From Bacteroidota bacterium (GTDB lineage: Bacteria > Bacteroidota > Ignavibacteria > Kryptoniales > JAKASW01), in contig JAMCXB010000062.1 of NCBI GenBank assembly GCA_023480735.1, forward strand, positions 1-64,000: a stretch of 64,000 nt of DNA, read 5' to 3'. The notes under the pieces were generated by a model. The model did no database searches and was not told where the DNA came from. It worked only from the letters and a program-made list of their open reading frames with translations. Made by a program: the position numbers and the translations under genes. Below, one piece after another: positions 25,172 through 34,804 of this stretch; positions within the stretch are counted from its first letter, which is position 1, and every line of letters starts with the position of its first letter.

Positions 25172-26191
25172 ATGGTAGTCGTATTCGAAGAAGAGGCGAG
25201 CGAAGACGAAATTGAGAATGTCATAAAAGTTCTCAACGAATTTGGCTTCGATGTACACAAATCAACGGGCGTTTCGCGAACCATACTGGGGGCAATCGGT
25301 GTCAAGCCGGATTTTGATCACAGGCAGATTCAGGTTCTCCCGGGCGTCGACGAGGTTTACCGAGTTACCGAACCGTATAAGCTGGCGAACAGGACCTTCA
25401 AACCCGAAGGAACGATTATCGATGTGAAGGGTGTGAAAATTGGTGGGAACGAAGTGATTGTGATGGCGGGGCCCTGTGCCGTTGAAAACGAGAAACAACT
25501 GTTCACGGTCGCCGAACACGTCGCCAAGAACGGTGCGAAGGTTCTGCGCGGGGGCGCGTTTAAACCACGGACTTCACCCTATTCGTTTCAGGGACTGGGC
25601 GAAGACGGCCTGAAGCTCTTGCGTAAGGCTGGAAATGAATTCGGTCTTGTGGTCGTAACAGAAGTGATGGACAAGAGCCAGATCGACCTCGTGGCGGAGT
25701 ATGCAGACATACTTCAGATCGGCGCCAGGAACATGCAGAACTTCACGCTCCTGAAGGATATCGGCAAAATATCCAAGCCTGTCATGCTTAAACGCGGACT
25801 AGCAGCTACCGTCGAAGAGTGGCTGATGGCGGCCGAGTATATCCTTGCTGGCGGCAACAGGGAAGTGATGCTCTGCGAGCGCGGCATCAGAACGTTCGAA
25901 AATTCCACCAGGAATACGTTGGACATAAACGCTATCCCTGTAGTTCATAAGAAGAGCCACTTGCCGGTTATTGTAGATCCGTCACATGCTACCGGAATTC
26001 GCGAGAAAGTTGTCCCCGTTGCCAGAGCCGCAGTCGCAGTTGGAGCGGACGGAATCATGGTTGAGGTGCACAACGATCCCGGTAAGGCATTGTCGGATGG
26101 TCCGCAGTCGCTGTTCCTGGACCAGTTCACTCTGATGATGAAGGAAGTAAGACTCATTGCAAAGGCAATAGGAAGAGAAATACCTGAATAG
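25172..26191 (+). CDS. aroF: 3-deoxy-7-phosphoheptulonate (DAHP) synthase
   Basis: This is the first enzyme of the shikimate pathway, joining PEP and erythrose 4-phosphate. The 339-residue protein is the type I-beta form with an N-terminal ferredoxin-like regulatory domain (about residues 1-70, as in Thermotoga) used for feedback by aromatic amino acids. The barrel has MAGPCAVENEKQ, RGGAFKPRTSPYSFQG, the LCERGIRTFE segment and PVIVDPSHATG. ATG 25172 follows AAAGGGAAATAA. tyrA follows 21 bases later. A leader with aromatic codons and hairpins precedes it. Confidence 0.95.
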   Translation: MVVVFEEEASEDEIENVIKVLNEFGFDVHKSTGVSRTILGAIGVKPDFDHRQIQVLPGVDEVYRVTEPYKLANRTFKPEGTIIDVKGVKIGGNEVIVMAGPCAVENEKQLFTVAEHVAKNGAKVLRGGAFKPRTSPYSFQGLGEDGLKLLRKAGNEFGLVVVTEVMDKSQIDLVAEYADILQIGARNMQNFTLLKDIGKISKPVMLKRGLAATVEEWLMAAEYILAGGNREVMLCERGIRTFENSTRNTLDINAIPVVHKKSHLPVIVDPSHATGIREKVVPVARAAVAVGADGIMVEVHNDPGKALSDGPQSLFLDQFTLMMKEVRLIAKAIGREIPE

Positions 26192-26212
26192 AGAAGAAAC
26201 AGAGGGGCTAAG

Positions 26213-27343
26213 GTGCAGAGAGACAAAGGGAGTTTTGGCTCATCTAAGAAGATAGGCGTGATCGGCTGTGGCCTGATAGGGGGATCGATTGCACTGTCGC
26301 TCTCTAATGCCGGTCACGACGTTTTAGTCGTAGATAAGCCCGAGAACGAGAGACAGATTCTCAAACAGATTCCGTCCGTCACATTCAAGAGCAACCCGGT
26401 AAGTCTCTGCAGCGAGAGCCCGCAAGTGGTGTTTGTATGTGTTCCGTCTGACATGACGATAGGAGTTGTCGAAGAGATTGCGCCTATCGTCTCTCCCGGA
26501 ACGATAATCACGGATGTTGCCGGCGTCAAACTTCCCATCATGGCCGCTGCCCGCAAAGTTGTCCCGGAAAACGTCTTCTTCGTCGGCGGACATCCGATGG
26601 CGGGTTCAGAAAAATCCGGAGTTGAGGCAGCGCAGCCCTTCCTTTTCCAAAATGCGGTTTATGTGTTGAGTCCGCTGTCGGAATATTCTGGGCAGGCCGT
26701 TTCGCCCCTGGTGGAAATAGTCCAGCAGCTTGGGGCGAGGATCCTTTTCATGGATGCCGCTCAACATGACAAGATTGCCGCCGCAATAAGTCATTTGCCT
26801 CAGTTGCTTGCGGTGGAACTCGTGAATCTCGTAAATGAACTGTCTTCCGAAGATGAACACTATAACACGCTTGCAGCCGGCGGGTTCAGGGACATGACAA
26901 GGATAGCCTCCAGCGATTTCTCCGTCTGGAAGGACGTAATCGCCGCCAACAGGGAAAACATCAGCGGTGTCCTGAGCGCTCTTATCCGCAGGCTTTCAAA
27001 GCTGGACAACCTTGTGAGAGATACAAGACTGGATGACGTGGGGTGCGAATTTGAAGAGGCGCAGCTTGCACGTACGAAAATCAAGAAAAGCGGAAAAGGC
27101 TTCCTTCGCCCGCTTTATGACCTGTACGTGGTTGTCGAGGACAGGGTCGGCGTCCTCAAGGAGATAACTTCGACTCTTGCTGATTCCGGCATCAACATAA
27201 AAGACATTGAACTGCTGAAGGTGCGCGAAGGAGCGGGGGGCATGTTCAGATTATCTTTCGAGACAGGGGAGATACTGGAAAGTTCTGCGAAGATTCTTGA
27301 GAAGCAGGGGTTCCAGATACTGAGAAAAGAGTTCGAGGGATAA
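26213..27343 (+). CDS. tyrA: Prephenate dehydrogenase with C-terminal ACT domain
   Basis: TyrA oxidises prephenate to 4-hydroxyphenylpyruvate for tyrosine synthesis. The 376-residue protein has a Rossmann start GVIGCGLIGGSIALSL, the catalytic region GGHPMAGSEKSG (about residues 121-132), HLPQLLAVELV, and a C-terminal ACT domain (YVVVEDRVGVLKEITSTLAD) likely to bind tyrosine or phenylalanine. GTG 26213 is preceded by AGGGGCTAAG. It forms an operon with aroF, matching a shared aromatic control. Confidence 0.92.
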   Translation: MQRDKGSFGSSKKIGVIGCGLIGGSIALSLSNAGHDVLVVDKPENERQILKQIPSVTFKSNPVSLCSESPQVVFVCVPSDMTIGVVEEIAPIVSPGTIITDVAGVKLPIMAAARKVVPENVFFVGGHPMAGSEKSGVEAAQPFLFQNAVYVLSPLSEYSGQAVSPLVEIVQQLGARILFMDAAQHDKIAAAISHLPQLLAVELVNLVNELSSEDEHYNTLAAGGFRDMTRIASSDFSVWKDVIAANRENISGVLSALIRRLSKLDNLVRDTRLDDVGCEFEEAQLARTKIKKSGKGFLRPLYDLYVVVEDRVGVLKEITSTLADSGINIKDIELLKVREGAGGMFRLSFETGEILESSAKILEKQGFQILRKEFEG

Positions 27344-27478
27344 CAGGCATTTCGATCGAAGGGATAGTCCTTTTGCGGAGATGAGCGAATAGATTTCCGG
27401 TTTGATTCGCTTGTTTGAAATGACAAATGGTGCGGTATGCAACAGGCACTCGCCATGTCCTAGCATTTTACAGGAGGT

Positions 27479-29815
27479 TCACTCATCCTCCTCTTCCTCG
27501 ATCTTCGACTCTGCCGTGCTGACATCTTCTGATTTCATCTTAACTCCATCCAGCGAAATCTTGAAAAGCATATCCTCGTCTGAGGAGAAAACCTTCCTGA
27601 AATCTTCGGGGCTGAAGAACTCCAGGAACCGTTGAGCATATTCGTTGAGTTTCCGCAAGTAGTAGTTCGAGTTGTATTCCAATTGGTTGGGACTGTCTTC
27701 GTCAAAGAGCCTTGCGCTCATGAAGGACCGGGGAGTAGGGTCATTTCCCGAAATGTAATACGAAACCCTGTCGCCGGGCCGCAGGTTTATGCCGGCGCTG
27801 ATTGCCGCTTCAAAGCTCGCGGTCCTGTTTCTTCTGTTTGCTCTGACTGACGACAGGTATTCATCGATTGATTCCTTTATCGATTCCGTGCGGACCATCT
27901 TAGCAAGCGGAATTTCCCGCCTGCCTATCTTCCGAACGTATTCGACGTACAAATCGTGGAGGCCTTGGACATTTTCGTGCAGCATGTATTCGATGGCAGT
28001 GTGAATGAACTCGCGTCCGAATTTTTCCATGCTTCTCGAAATCAGCGCCGAACCGCGAATCCTTACTTTGCCGTCATATCCAAGGAGTGCGTAGTTCTTC
28101 TTTTTATAGCTCAGCATCCTCCGGAACCGGCCGTCAAGCGACAAATTTATTCCTTGGGGCAGCGAGTGAGAAATCCCGGCTACGAACTTGTTCTCGGCTT
28201 CCTCGTCCGCGCATTCCGGCGGAGGCACGAAGTAGAGACCGTCCGTGTCCACTTCCAGCACTCTGCCTCCATCCGAAGAAATCTGGGCTATCATTTGCCG
28301 GAGTATCTTTTGTCCGGTTTCCGTGACCATATCTGCGGCGGAATAGTCGTTGAATATTCCGCGCGAATACCCGAGATATCCATAAAAGGAGTTTATGAGT
28401 ATCTTCAGGGAAGACTGCATCGCATCAAGTTTGAACTTCATGGCAGGATCCTCTTCTCCCCTCATTTGTTTCTTCGTGTCCAGGCGGAGTTTCGTCAGGT
28501 GCTTCAGGGTGCGCTGAAAAACGCCCAGGGCATCGCCCTCAGGAGATATCTTGTAGGTAATCATGATAGATGGATACAGCGATTCCACGTCGGCGTGAAC
28601 AATCGGCCCCACCACGCCGCGGACAAATACGTCGGTATAACCGCCGCTTGTCTGCCTCCCGGCCCGCGGACGAGGGATGGAATGCTTCTTGCGGAGGTAC
28701 TCCCTGACAAAAAGAGATTCTATCTTCACCGCCGAGCCCGTCCTGGGGATTTGTCCGTAATTGAAGGGAAGAACCTGTGAAAGGTAGAAACTCGTCTGCG
28801 ACAAATATTCGGACAGAAGCCTCGTCTCACGCACGTCGTCGAGTGCGTACTTTACCAACAAGTCGGGATTCTTCAGCCAGGTCTCCGATATCTTCGAGCC
28901 GTCGATATAGGTCCTGTCCTTCGAGGCGAACCCGAAGAATTTCGCCGCATTCTTCAGCCCGTAGCTCTCAAGCTCTCGTCTCGTCGAGTCATAGCTCTGA
29001 ACGAGGAGCCATGTGTCGATTATCTGTCTGCCGGGTATTTCAACGTTCGAATACTCTATCTCTCTTTCTGCGTACGAAAGGCGGGACGTGAAGACTCTCG
29101 GCTCCAGGTCGTCTCTTCCAATCCTAAATTTTACTCCGTTCATCTCGGACCGGCGCATTAGGTAAGGCAGATCGAAGTTGTAAATATTGTGTCCCTCTAT
29201 GACGTCGGGGTCTCTTTCTTTGATTATGTTCACCAGCTCGGACAACATTTCTGCTTCCGACTTTTCCCGACCGTCAATTACGTATTCCCACCCGGAACTG
29301 TCCGAAAGCGAAATCAGTATGACCCTGTCTTCCTTTCGCGAGGCATTGGAAAACCCGGATCTTGCGAATGTCTCTATGTCGAGCTGCATCCGTTCGAGCT
29401 CGGTAAATTCCATCTCCTTGAAGAGGGTCATTCCTGTCTGCATGAGGAATTGAAAAACGGGATCGAGCCTTACGTAAACCTCCTCCGTTTCCGAGAGGTC
29501 TCGTGTGGTATCCCCATGACCGGCACTCAGGTTGTCAGCAATTTTGCGGAGCGCGGCGCGTATGTCCGACCATCTGCGGAAGATGAAGAGGTACTGGTAG
29601 TAATTGCTGCCGGCCAGCTTGACTTCCCAAAATTTCTTATCGAAGCCCTTCAGCAGGGCGGCGTCTTTCAGGAATAAGAAAGGATAGAATTTGCGTTCCT
29701 GGGTTGTAGTCTTGCCGTCGATGCGCCTTACTATCTTGACGGTCGTCTCGCTCGCCTGGTAAACGGCGACGATTTTTGAATCGGTGCTATGGCCGAATAT
29801 TATCGCGTCGGTCAT
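27479..29815 (-). CDS. polB: Family B DNA polymerase with 3'-5' exonuclease
   Basis: This 778-residue enzyme is a DNA polymerase II/archaeal-like family B polymerase, usually serving repair or translesion synthesis in bacteria. Exonuclease motifs are LDIETFAR (Exo I), EGHNIYNFDLPYL (Exo II) and YALDDVRETR (Exo III). Polymerase motif A is ADVESLYPSIM, motif B KILINSFYGYLGYSRG and motif C VDTDGLYF. The C-terminus is acidic (EEEEDE). The gene converges with tyrA and lies 20 bases after udk on the minus strand. No LexA box is seen near the start. Length and motifs are complete. Confidence 0.93.
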   Translation of the reverse strand: MTDAIIFGHSTDSKIVAVYQASETTVKIVRRIDGKTTTQERKFYPFLFLKDAALLKGFDKKFWEVKLAGSNYYQYLFIFRRWSDIRAALRKIADNLSAGHGDTTRDLSETEEVYVRLDPVFQFLMQTGMTLFKEMEFTELERMQLDIETFARSGFSNASRKEDRVILISLSDSSGWEYVIDGREKSEAEMLSELVNIIKERDPDVIEGHNIYNFDLPYLMRRSEMNGVKFRIGRDDLEPRVFTSRLSYAEREIEYSNVEIPGRQIIDTWLLVQSYDSTRRELESYGLKNAAKFFGFASKDRTYIDGSKISETWLKNPDLLVKYALDDVRETRLLSEYLSQTSFYLSQVLPFNYGQIPRTGSAVKIESLFVREYLRKKHSIPRPRAGRQTSGGYTDVFVRGVVGPIVHADVESLYPSIMITYKISPEGDALGVFQRTLKHLTKLRLDTKKQMRGEEDPAMKFKLDAMQSSLKILINSFYGYLGYSRGIFNDYSAADMVTETGQKILRQMIAQISSDGGRVLEVDTDGLYFVPPPECADEEAENKFVAGISHSLPQGINLSLDGRFRRMLSYKKKNYALLGYDGKVRIRGSALISRSMEKFGREFIHTAIEYMLHENVQGLHDLYVEYVRKIGRREIPLAKMVRTESIKESIDEYLSSVRANRRNRTASFEAAISAGINLRPGDRVSYYISGNDPTPRSFMSARLFDEDSPNQLEYNSNYYLRKLNEYAQRFLEFFSPEDFRKVFSSDEDMLFKISLDGVKMKSEDVSTAESKIEEEEDE

Positions 29816-29835
29816 AACGGAATCCTGAATTCAGA

Positions 29836-30459
29836 CTATTTGTCTTCATTGATTAGTGACCGAACACGCGATGCCAGCATCCCTATCGCGACTTCGTTCT
29901 CGCCGCCCTTTGGGATTATCACGTCAGCCCAGCGTTTGCTCGGTTCGACAAACTCTAGATGCATCGGTTTTACGGTGTTGATATACTGCGTCATTACAGA
30001 ATCGAAAGACCTGCCGCGTTCCGTTATGTCTCGCTTAAGACGCCTGAGAAGTCTTTCGTCGGCGTCAGTGTCCACGAAGATCTTTATATCCATGAGGTCG
30101 CGAAGTGCCTTGTCGACGAATATCAGGATGCCTTCGAGGATTACAACCTTTCCTGGCTGAATGAGTTCTTTATCCTTCAGCCTGCGGTAGGTCGTGAAAT
30201 CATACAATGGCTTTTGAATCGGCTGGGAACTCTTCAGCTTCTTAAGATGCCTGACGAGGAGTGCTGTATCCAGCGAGTTTGGGTGGTCGAAGTTAATCTC
30301 GGTGATCCTATTCGAACGGAAAGAGGAAAGGTCTTTATAATATGAGTCGTGCTGGAGTATGATAACATCCTTGAAATGCAGATGTTCGATCAGCTTGCGG
30401 GTTACCGTCGTCTTTCCTGAACCCGTGCCGCCTGCGATGCCAATCAAGATCGGTTTCAT
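29836..30459 (-). CDS. udk: Uridine kinase
   Basis: Udk phosphorylates uridine and cytidine in pyrimidine salvage. The 207-residue protein has the P-loop GIAGGTGSGKTTV at the N-terminus, LQHDSYYKDL near residue 38, the YDFTTYRR segment near 85 that contacts substrate, and FVDTDADERLLRRLKRD near 130. It lies upstream of polB in the same direction, with 20 bases between them, so the two may share a transcript. Confidence 0.93.
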   Translation of the reverse strand: MKPILIGIAGGTGSGKTTVTRKLIEHLHFKDVIILQHDSYYKDLSSFRSNRITEINFDHPNSLDTALLVRHLKKLKSSQPIQKPLYDFTTYRRLKDKELIQPGKVVILEGILIFVDKALRDLMDIKIFVDTDADERLLRRLKRDITERGRSFDSVMTQYINTVKPMHLEFVEPSKRWADVIIPKGGENEVAIGMLASRVRSLINEDK

Positions 30460-30590
30460 CTATTCCTTTTTATTCAGAGTTTCCGGAAGGTTTGCTCGAC
30501 TTTCGAATCGCCGAACGCCATTAGAAATTATAAAATGGCGTAATTGCAAGCAATTTACGGCTGGTGGAGTTCCGAAATCCCTAAAAATGA

Positions 30591-30622
30591 AAGAGCGGCG
30601 CGCAAGACAGCGCGCCGCTCTT
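30591..30622 (-). terminator. Rho-independent terminator after gltA
   Basis: AAGAGCGGCGCGC (30591-30603) and GCGCGCCGCTCTT (30610-30622) make a 13-base GC-rich stem with a 6-base loop. On the minus strand it is followed by TCATTTTTAG, a T-rich tail. It lies 22 bases beyond the citrate synthase stop. Confidence 0.88.
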
Positions 30623-30644
30623 CTCCGCGATGGAGATTTGTGAA

Positions 30645-31937
30645 TTACCTCCTGACGATCGGGACATAATCCCGCTGGTCGTAGCCCATGTAGAGCTGAC
30701 GGGGACGAGCGATCTTTTGCTCTTTGTCCAACAGCATTTCCTGCCACTGTGCAATCCAGCCCGCCGTCCTTCCAATTGCGAAGAGAACGGGGAACATATC
30801 AACCGGGAATCCTATCGCCTGGTAAATCAAGCCCGAGTAAAAATCTACGTTCGGATACAGTTTCCGGGATACAAAATAGTCGTCCTGCAGGGCGATCCTT
30901 TCGAGTTCGAGCGCGATGTCGAGGAGCGGATTCTTGCCCGTCACTTCGAAGACGTCGTCCGCAAGCTTCTTGATTATTTTTGCTCGAGGATCGTAGTTCT
31001 TGTAGACGCGGTGTCCGAATCCCATCAAGCGCTTTTCACTCTTGCCCTCTTTAACTTCCTTAATGAACGCAGGAATCTTGTCCTTTGACCCTATCTCCTT
31101 CAGCATCCGGAGCACCGCCTCATTCGCTCCGCCGTGAAGCGGTCCGTAGAGTGCTGCAGATGCCGCCGCAAGAGCCGAAAACGGATCGACGTATGAGGAA
31201 CCGACGCTTCTCATTGCATTCGCGCTGCAGTTTTGTTCGTGATCTGTGTGCAAAATAAAGAGTACGTCCAGCGCCTTTTCAATTATCGGATTTGGCTTGT
31301 ACTTGGGCTCACTCATCTTGAAAAGCATGCCCAGGAAATTACCGGCGTAACTTAGTTCGTTGTCGGGATACGTGTACGGAAATCCCATTGCATGACGGTA
31401 AGCATAGGCCGCGATAGTGGAAACCTTTCCTATGAGCCTGTACGTCTGAAGCAGCCGCGACTGCTGATCAAATATCTCCTTTGCATCAGGATAGAAAGTA
31501 GACAGAGCAGCCATGGTGCTTGTGAACATGCCCATCGGGTGGGCGTCGTAATGGAAGCCGTCCACGAATTTCTTGATGTTCTCGTGTACGTAAGTATGGT
31601 GCATTATCTGGTATTTCCAGTTCTCCAACTCCTCCTTCTTCGGGAGCTCTCCATACACGATCAGGTAGGCTACTTCCATGTAGCTGCTTTCTTCAGCCAA
31701 CTGTTCGATCGGGTATCCTCGATATCGCAGAATCCCTTTGTCGCCGTCGATGAAAGTTACCTTGCTTTTGCACGATGCTGTGTTCATGAAAGCAGGGTCG
31801 TAACTCATCAACCCAAATTCATCCGGCTTTACCTTGATTTGTCGTAACTCACTTGCGCGTATGGCGCCGTTTTCAATCTGGAGTTCATACTGTTTACCCG
31901 TGCGATTGTCAGTAATTGTGAGACTGTCTTTCGGCAT
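30645..31937 (-). CDS. gltA: Citrate synthase (type II)
   Basis: GltA condenses acetyl-CoA and oxaloacetate at the entry of the TCA cycle. The 430-residue protein carries the type II N-terminal domain (LTITDNRTGKQYELQI), FIDGDKGILRYRGYPIEQLAE, the active-site region HTDHEQNCSANAMRSVGSS, GPLHGGANEAV with a catalytic His, and GFGHRVYKNYDPRA with the second. A single-gene transcript is likely: a strong terminator follows and a 367-base gap precedes it. Confidence 0.97.
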   Translation of the reverse strand: MPKDSLTITDNRTGKQYELQIENGAIRASELRQIKVKPDEFGLMSYDPAFMNTASCKSKVTFIDGDKGILRYRGYPIEQLAEESSYMEVAYLIVYGELPKKEELENWKYQIMHHTYVHENIKKFVDGFHYDAHPMGMFTSTMAALSTFYPDAKEIFDQQSRLLQTYRLIGKVSTIAAYAYRHAMGFPYTYPDNELSYAGNFLGMLFKMSEPKYKPNPIIEKALDVLFILHTDHEQNCSANAMRSVGSSYVDPFSALAAASAALYGPLHGGANEAVLRMLKEIGSKDKIPAFIKEVKEGKSEKRLMGFGHRVYKNYDPRAKIIKKLADDVFEVTGKNPLLDIALELERIALQDDYFVSRKLYPNVDFYSGLIYQAIGFPVDMFPVLFAIGRTAGWIAQWQEMLLDKEQKIARPRQLYMGYDQRDYVPIVRR

Positions 31938-32304
31938 AAGTCCTCCGTTAGTTTCATGTTTTCCTTGAGTGTTGCGCCGCAGCTTATGCGGTGTTTCTAT
32001 TTACTGATTACGAATCAGACCACTTAATTTTCTCGTCATTTCGTACGGACATTGTACTTCGTGATGTGTCAAAAACAATTTGGAACGGATGCCAATGGCC
32101 CGACGTGATCCCGGAGGCTTGATGGCGGAGAGCGCTAATTATCTCCCGCCTCGTCCCAACCAAAGGGGATCTCCCGAATTGTCCCGGATGCAAAACATCC
32201 CGCTGTCAATCTCATTACCGGCTGTTGCGACTTCTTTGTTCTTTTTGAAAGCTATCGCACCGCACTTATTTGCGGTTAGATGCTTGAATTTAAATCTCGC
32301 TCCT
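31938..32304 (-). other. Intergenic region upstream of gltA
   Basis: This 367-base stretch holds the gltA ribosome site (AGGAC just before the start on the minus strand) and presumably its promoter. I see no protein gene, RNA gene or strong repeat in it. Confidence 0.4.
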
Positions 32305-32667
32305 TTACAATCCATTCCCGCCCTTGATCTGCTTCCTGCGGTCGACCACGGAAAACCTGTCGATCTGCACATGGTTCAGTCCGTCCGGGCCTACCCCGAC
32401 AATCTTGTACTCGATTTTTTCTCCTGCCTTGAATGGACCGACTATCGCCGTCCAGTAACTGTTGTTCCGGCCGTAGTCGTTGTACCTCCACTCTGCCTGT
32501 ACCTTCTGATGCCTTTCCTCGGAGCCTTTGTTGGATACCTTGAGTTCAACGGCGATCTCTTGTCCTAGTTCTATCGGGTAACTGCCAATCCAGATAACCA
32601 CCTTATCATTCGGGAAAACTTCGGCGGGTGTCCTCGGTGCATCTTCGGTGTTATGCCAGATAACCAT
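32305..32667 (-). CDS. Small beta-sandwich-like hypothetical protein
   Basis: The 120-residue product alternates hydrophobic and polar residues as a beta-sandwich would, with Trp/Tyr-rich strands (KVVIWIGSYPIELGQ; VQAEWRYNDYGRNNSYW; KIEYKIVGVGPDG). This pattern resembles carbohydrate-binding or Ig-like domains of glycoside hydrolases, but no firm family match can be claimed. No signal peptide is present from ATG 32667, and the frame closes by a stop 13 codons upstream. The gene is isolated and may be a fragment of a larger enzyme. Confidence 0.5.
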   Translation of the reverse strand: MVIWHNTEDAPRTPAEVFPNDKVVIWIGSYPIELGQEIAVELKVSNKGSEERHQKVQAEWRYNDYGRNNSYWTAIVGPFKAGEKIEYKIVGVGPDGLNHVQIDRFSVVDRRKQIKGGNGL

Positions 32668-32718
32668 ATTGCCGTCCCATCGCTCTTTTAATTTATATCC
32701 ATCATATCATGAACTTGT

Positions 32719-33411
32719 TTATCCCGCATCACTTGGATGCAGAGCACTTTTTCTTCTGGATTTTCGTGCCATGAAGGCTAGCATGTCCGGGCTTGAGCTT
32801 TCCGTTTCGGCCATAACGTGAATGCTGTTATGATAGTGATCGCCGACGACAGATCCTCGCACAAGCCCTTCCTTTTTATCTAATGTATCGCTTTTAGGGA
32901 TGAACGGCAACAGATGTGCCGTCAATTCTCGCCTATTGGCCATCTTTTGAGTACAAAAACAAGCGACATCTCGCATTGGCCAAGAACTTGTGGCGTTTTT
33001 ACACGGAAAAACTTCCACATTTTTCCCTCCGACGCCCGCGTCTCTCAGGAGTGACGCATCAGAGTTTACAGTAAGGGCCATACTGCTCACGTGTGGCGAA
33101 CAATCAATGTATGTGACGGAGGCTGATCGCGATTCTTTCATTCAATTCCGTCACCCCCACAGGGGCCAATAACGCATCGGCTGGACGATGTTAGCCTTCA
33201 GCGTATTCAACAGCATTTTGTAGTAGAGACTTTCCAATTGTCGAAGAGGTTCGTTAAAATTGTCCTGAGAATCGAATTCTCTTGCGTGAGTGCCAAAGTC
33301 ATCCATCCTTCCGGCTATTACAGAGTGAATATACCGCGAAGACGCGATCTTGGAATTCGGCGATGATGATTCAGAGGAGATACCGCGGTGCGTGAATTTC
33401 TGTTTCTTCAC
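32719..33411 (-). pseudogene. Possible decayed gene, identity unknown
   Basis: Two minus-strand reading frames (33151-33411 and 32719-33141) lie in the same phase, separated only by two in-frame TGA codons. They would read as one ~230-codon gene. Neither half has a clear ribosome site and no motif is recognised. Readthrough as selenocysteine is unlikely because two stops fall close together. A decayed gene is the simplest reading; chance open frames are the alternative. Confidence 0.25.
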
Positions 33412-33658
33412 AGGCAGGAACTGAGTCCAGGTAATTTTCCTGCATGGCGTTGTTGTTTGTTGGTTGTTATATAACCTGTTGAATTGAGAAGAAAGAGTTA
33501 GAATTCCTCTTGATCTCGTGCAGTTCTTGCGTGATACCTACGCATGGCTTGCACGTTTGAAGTGACAGTGCTCTTGGAGACGAGAATTTGCAACGTTTCT
33601 TTTGGCATCTTCGTTGTAGTTATCTTAAGGCACAGAAAGGGAGATCACACAGGTTTCA

Positions 33659-34117
33659 ATGGTAGAGACGGCAATTGTCTGGCTGGGCAAAATCAGGCCA
33701 ACCAGATTTCTTGTTGCAGTGCTGATAGCATGTGGAATGTCCGCGTTGTTTTCTTCGTGTTCGTCGGTCAGCCTGCTGTCGGTTCCGTCGTTTGATATCT
33801 CGAGGATAGTGCCCGAACAGAAGTCGAACGGCTACATACTGAAAATCGAGGCCGTCCGACAAATAGGGAATGTTCAGGCTTGGATTGGTGAGGATGACTG
33901 GCTTTATATCACCATCCCGGACACTAGCATCGATTTCAACAGGATGAATGAGCTCAAAAAGAGTCCCCTGATCAGAAGTACTCAAATTTTCCGATATGAA
34001 AGTTCAGTTCAGGTGACACTTCAGTTGAATGGCAAATTTCATGATGTCCAAGTCCTTAGGTATCCGGGCGACAACAATATTTACGTGGTACTCTATCAAC
34101 TAAATACCGATCAATGA
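33659..34117 (+). CDS. Putative lipoprotein, AMIN-like domain
   Basis: The 152-residue protein has an N-terminal hydrophobic signal (residues 17-32) ending in the lipobox-like LFSSC. The remainder reads as a beta-rich domain with GEDDWLYITIPDTSID, SVQVTLQLNGKF and NIYVVLYQL, similar in style to AMIN domains that localise envelope proteins. The start ATG 33659 leaves a basic residue (Arg) in the n-region as needed. The next gene encodes an outer-membrane barrel 35 bases later. Function unknown; an envelope location is likely. Confidence 0.6.
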   Translation: MVETAIVWLGKIRPTRFLVAVLIACGMSALFSSCSSVSLLSVPSFDISRIVPEQKSNGYILKIEAVRQIGNVQAWIGEDDWLYITIPDTSIDFNRMNELKKSPLIRSTQIFRYESSVQVTLQLNGKFHDVQVLRYPGDNNIYVVLYQLNTDQ

Positions 34118-34152
34118 CAAGTTAACATCTGATTTCTGAGAGGAGGGCAATA

Positions 34153-34656
34153 ATGAAAAAAACAGCAATAATTTTGTCTATACTTTCCGTTCTTATTTTT
34201 TCGAGAAATTCATCTGCACAAACTCGCGGAGTTGGCGCGGGGATAATAGTTGGAGGTCCGACCGGCATAAGCGCCAAGTTTTGGATATCTAACATCAATG
34301 CCTTGGATATTGCGATTGGGTGGTCAAACGGCACTAGATGGGAAAGGTTCGACAAGAATGTGTATTATTACGATTCACAGAGCTATCTCCACATAAACGC
34401 CGATTATGTATGGCACAATTTTGACTTCATAAGAACGACACAACGTCTTCCGTTATACTACGGAGTCGGCCTGGACTATGAGAGCGGGTACGCTCTTCCT
34501 ACCGCTGTTGGAGTTCGAGGTGTGATTGGAATCGATTGGATGCCCTACAATGTCCCGCTTGATGTATTCCTGGAAATGGCTCCTGTGCTTTACGTAGCAC
34601 CTGCCACTGCGATGGGAGTAGACGCGAGCTTGGGTGCCCGGTTCTTCTTCCATTAG
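34153..34656 (+). CDS. Small outer-membrane beta-barrel protein
   Basis: The 167-residue product has a signal peptide (cleavage after SSAQ near residue 23). Short Gly/aromatic-rich strands follow (GVGAGIIVGGPTGISAKFW, LPLYYGVGLDYESG, VRGVIGIDWMPY), closing with LGARFFFH. The size and final aromatic strand fit an 8-stranded barrel. GAGAGGAGG precedes ATG 34153. A terminator follows, so it ends a two-gene unit with the lipoprotein. Confidence 0.68.
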   Translation: MKKTAIILSILSVLIFSRNSSAQTRGVGAGIIVGGPTGISAKFWISNINALDIAIGWSNGTRWERFDKNVYYYDSQSYLHINADYVWHNFDFIRTTQRLPLYYGVGLDYESGYALPTAVGVRGVIGIDWMPYNVPLDVFLEMAPVLYVAPATAMGVDASLGARFFFH

Positions 34657-34688
34657 CAAAACCGCCATAATTTGCTCAAATCAAAGGG

Positions 34689-34740
34689 TAGCCGGAAGCA
34701 GGGGGCTGTTGTCCGGCTAAGGCCCTCCTTTTTTATTTTT
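34689..34740 (+). terminator. Rho-independent terminator
   Basis: TAGCCGGA (34689-34696) and TCCGGCTA (34712-34719) form an 8-base stem, and GGCCCTCC with a long T-rich tail follows to 34740. It ends the transcript of the preceding barrel gene and separates it from the deoxyhypusine-synthase-like gene. Confidence 0.75.
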
Positions 34741-34804
34741 TGAAATTTTCAATATTTTCTTGCTATTAACAAAAAAAACCTGTTATTTTTGAGCAAAATC
34801 GAAC

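Noticed and set aside
33142-33150. Selenocysteine readthrough joining two frames
   Set aside because: Two TGA codons lie within four codons, there is no hairpin just downstream, and neither half is a known redox protein.
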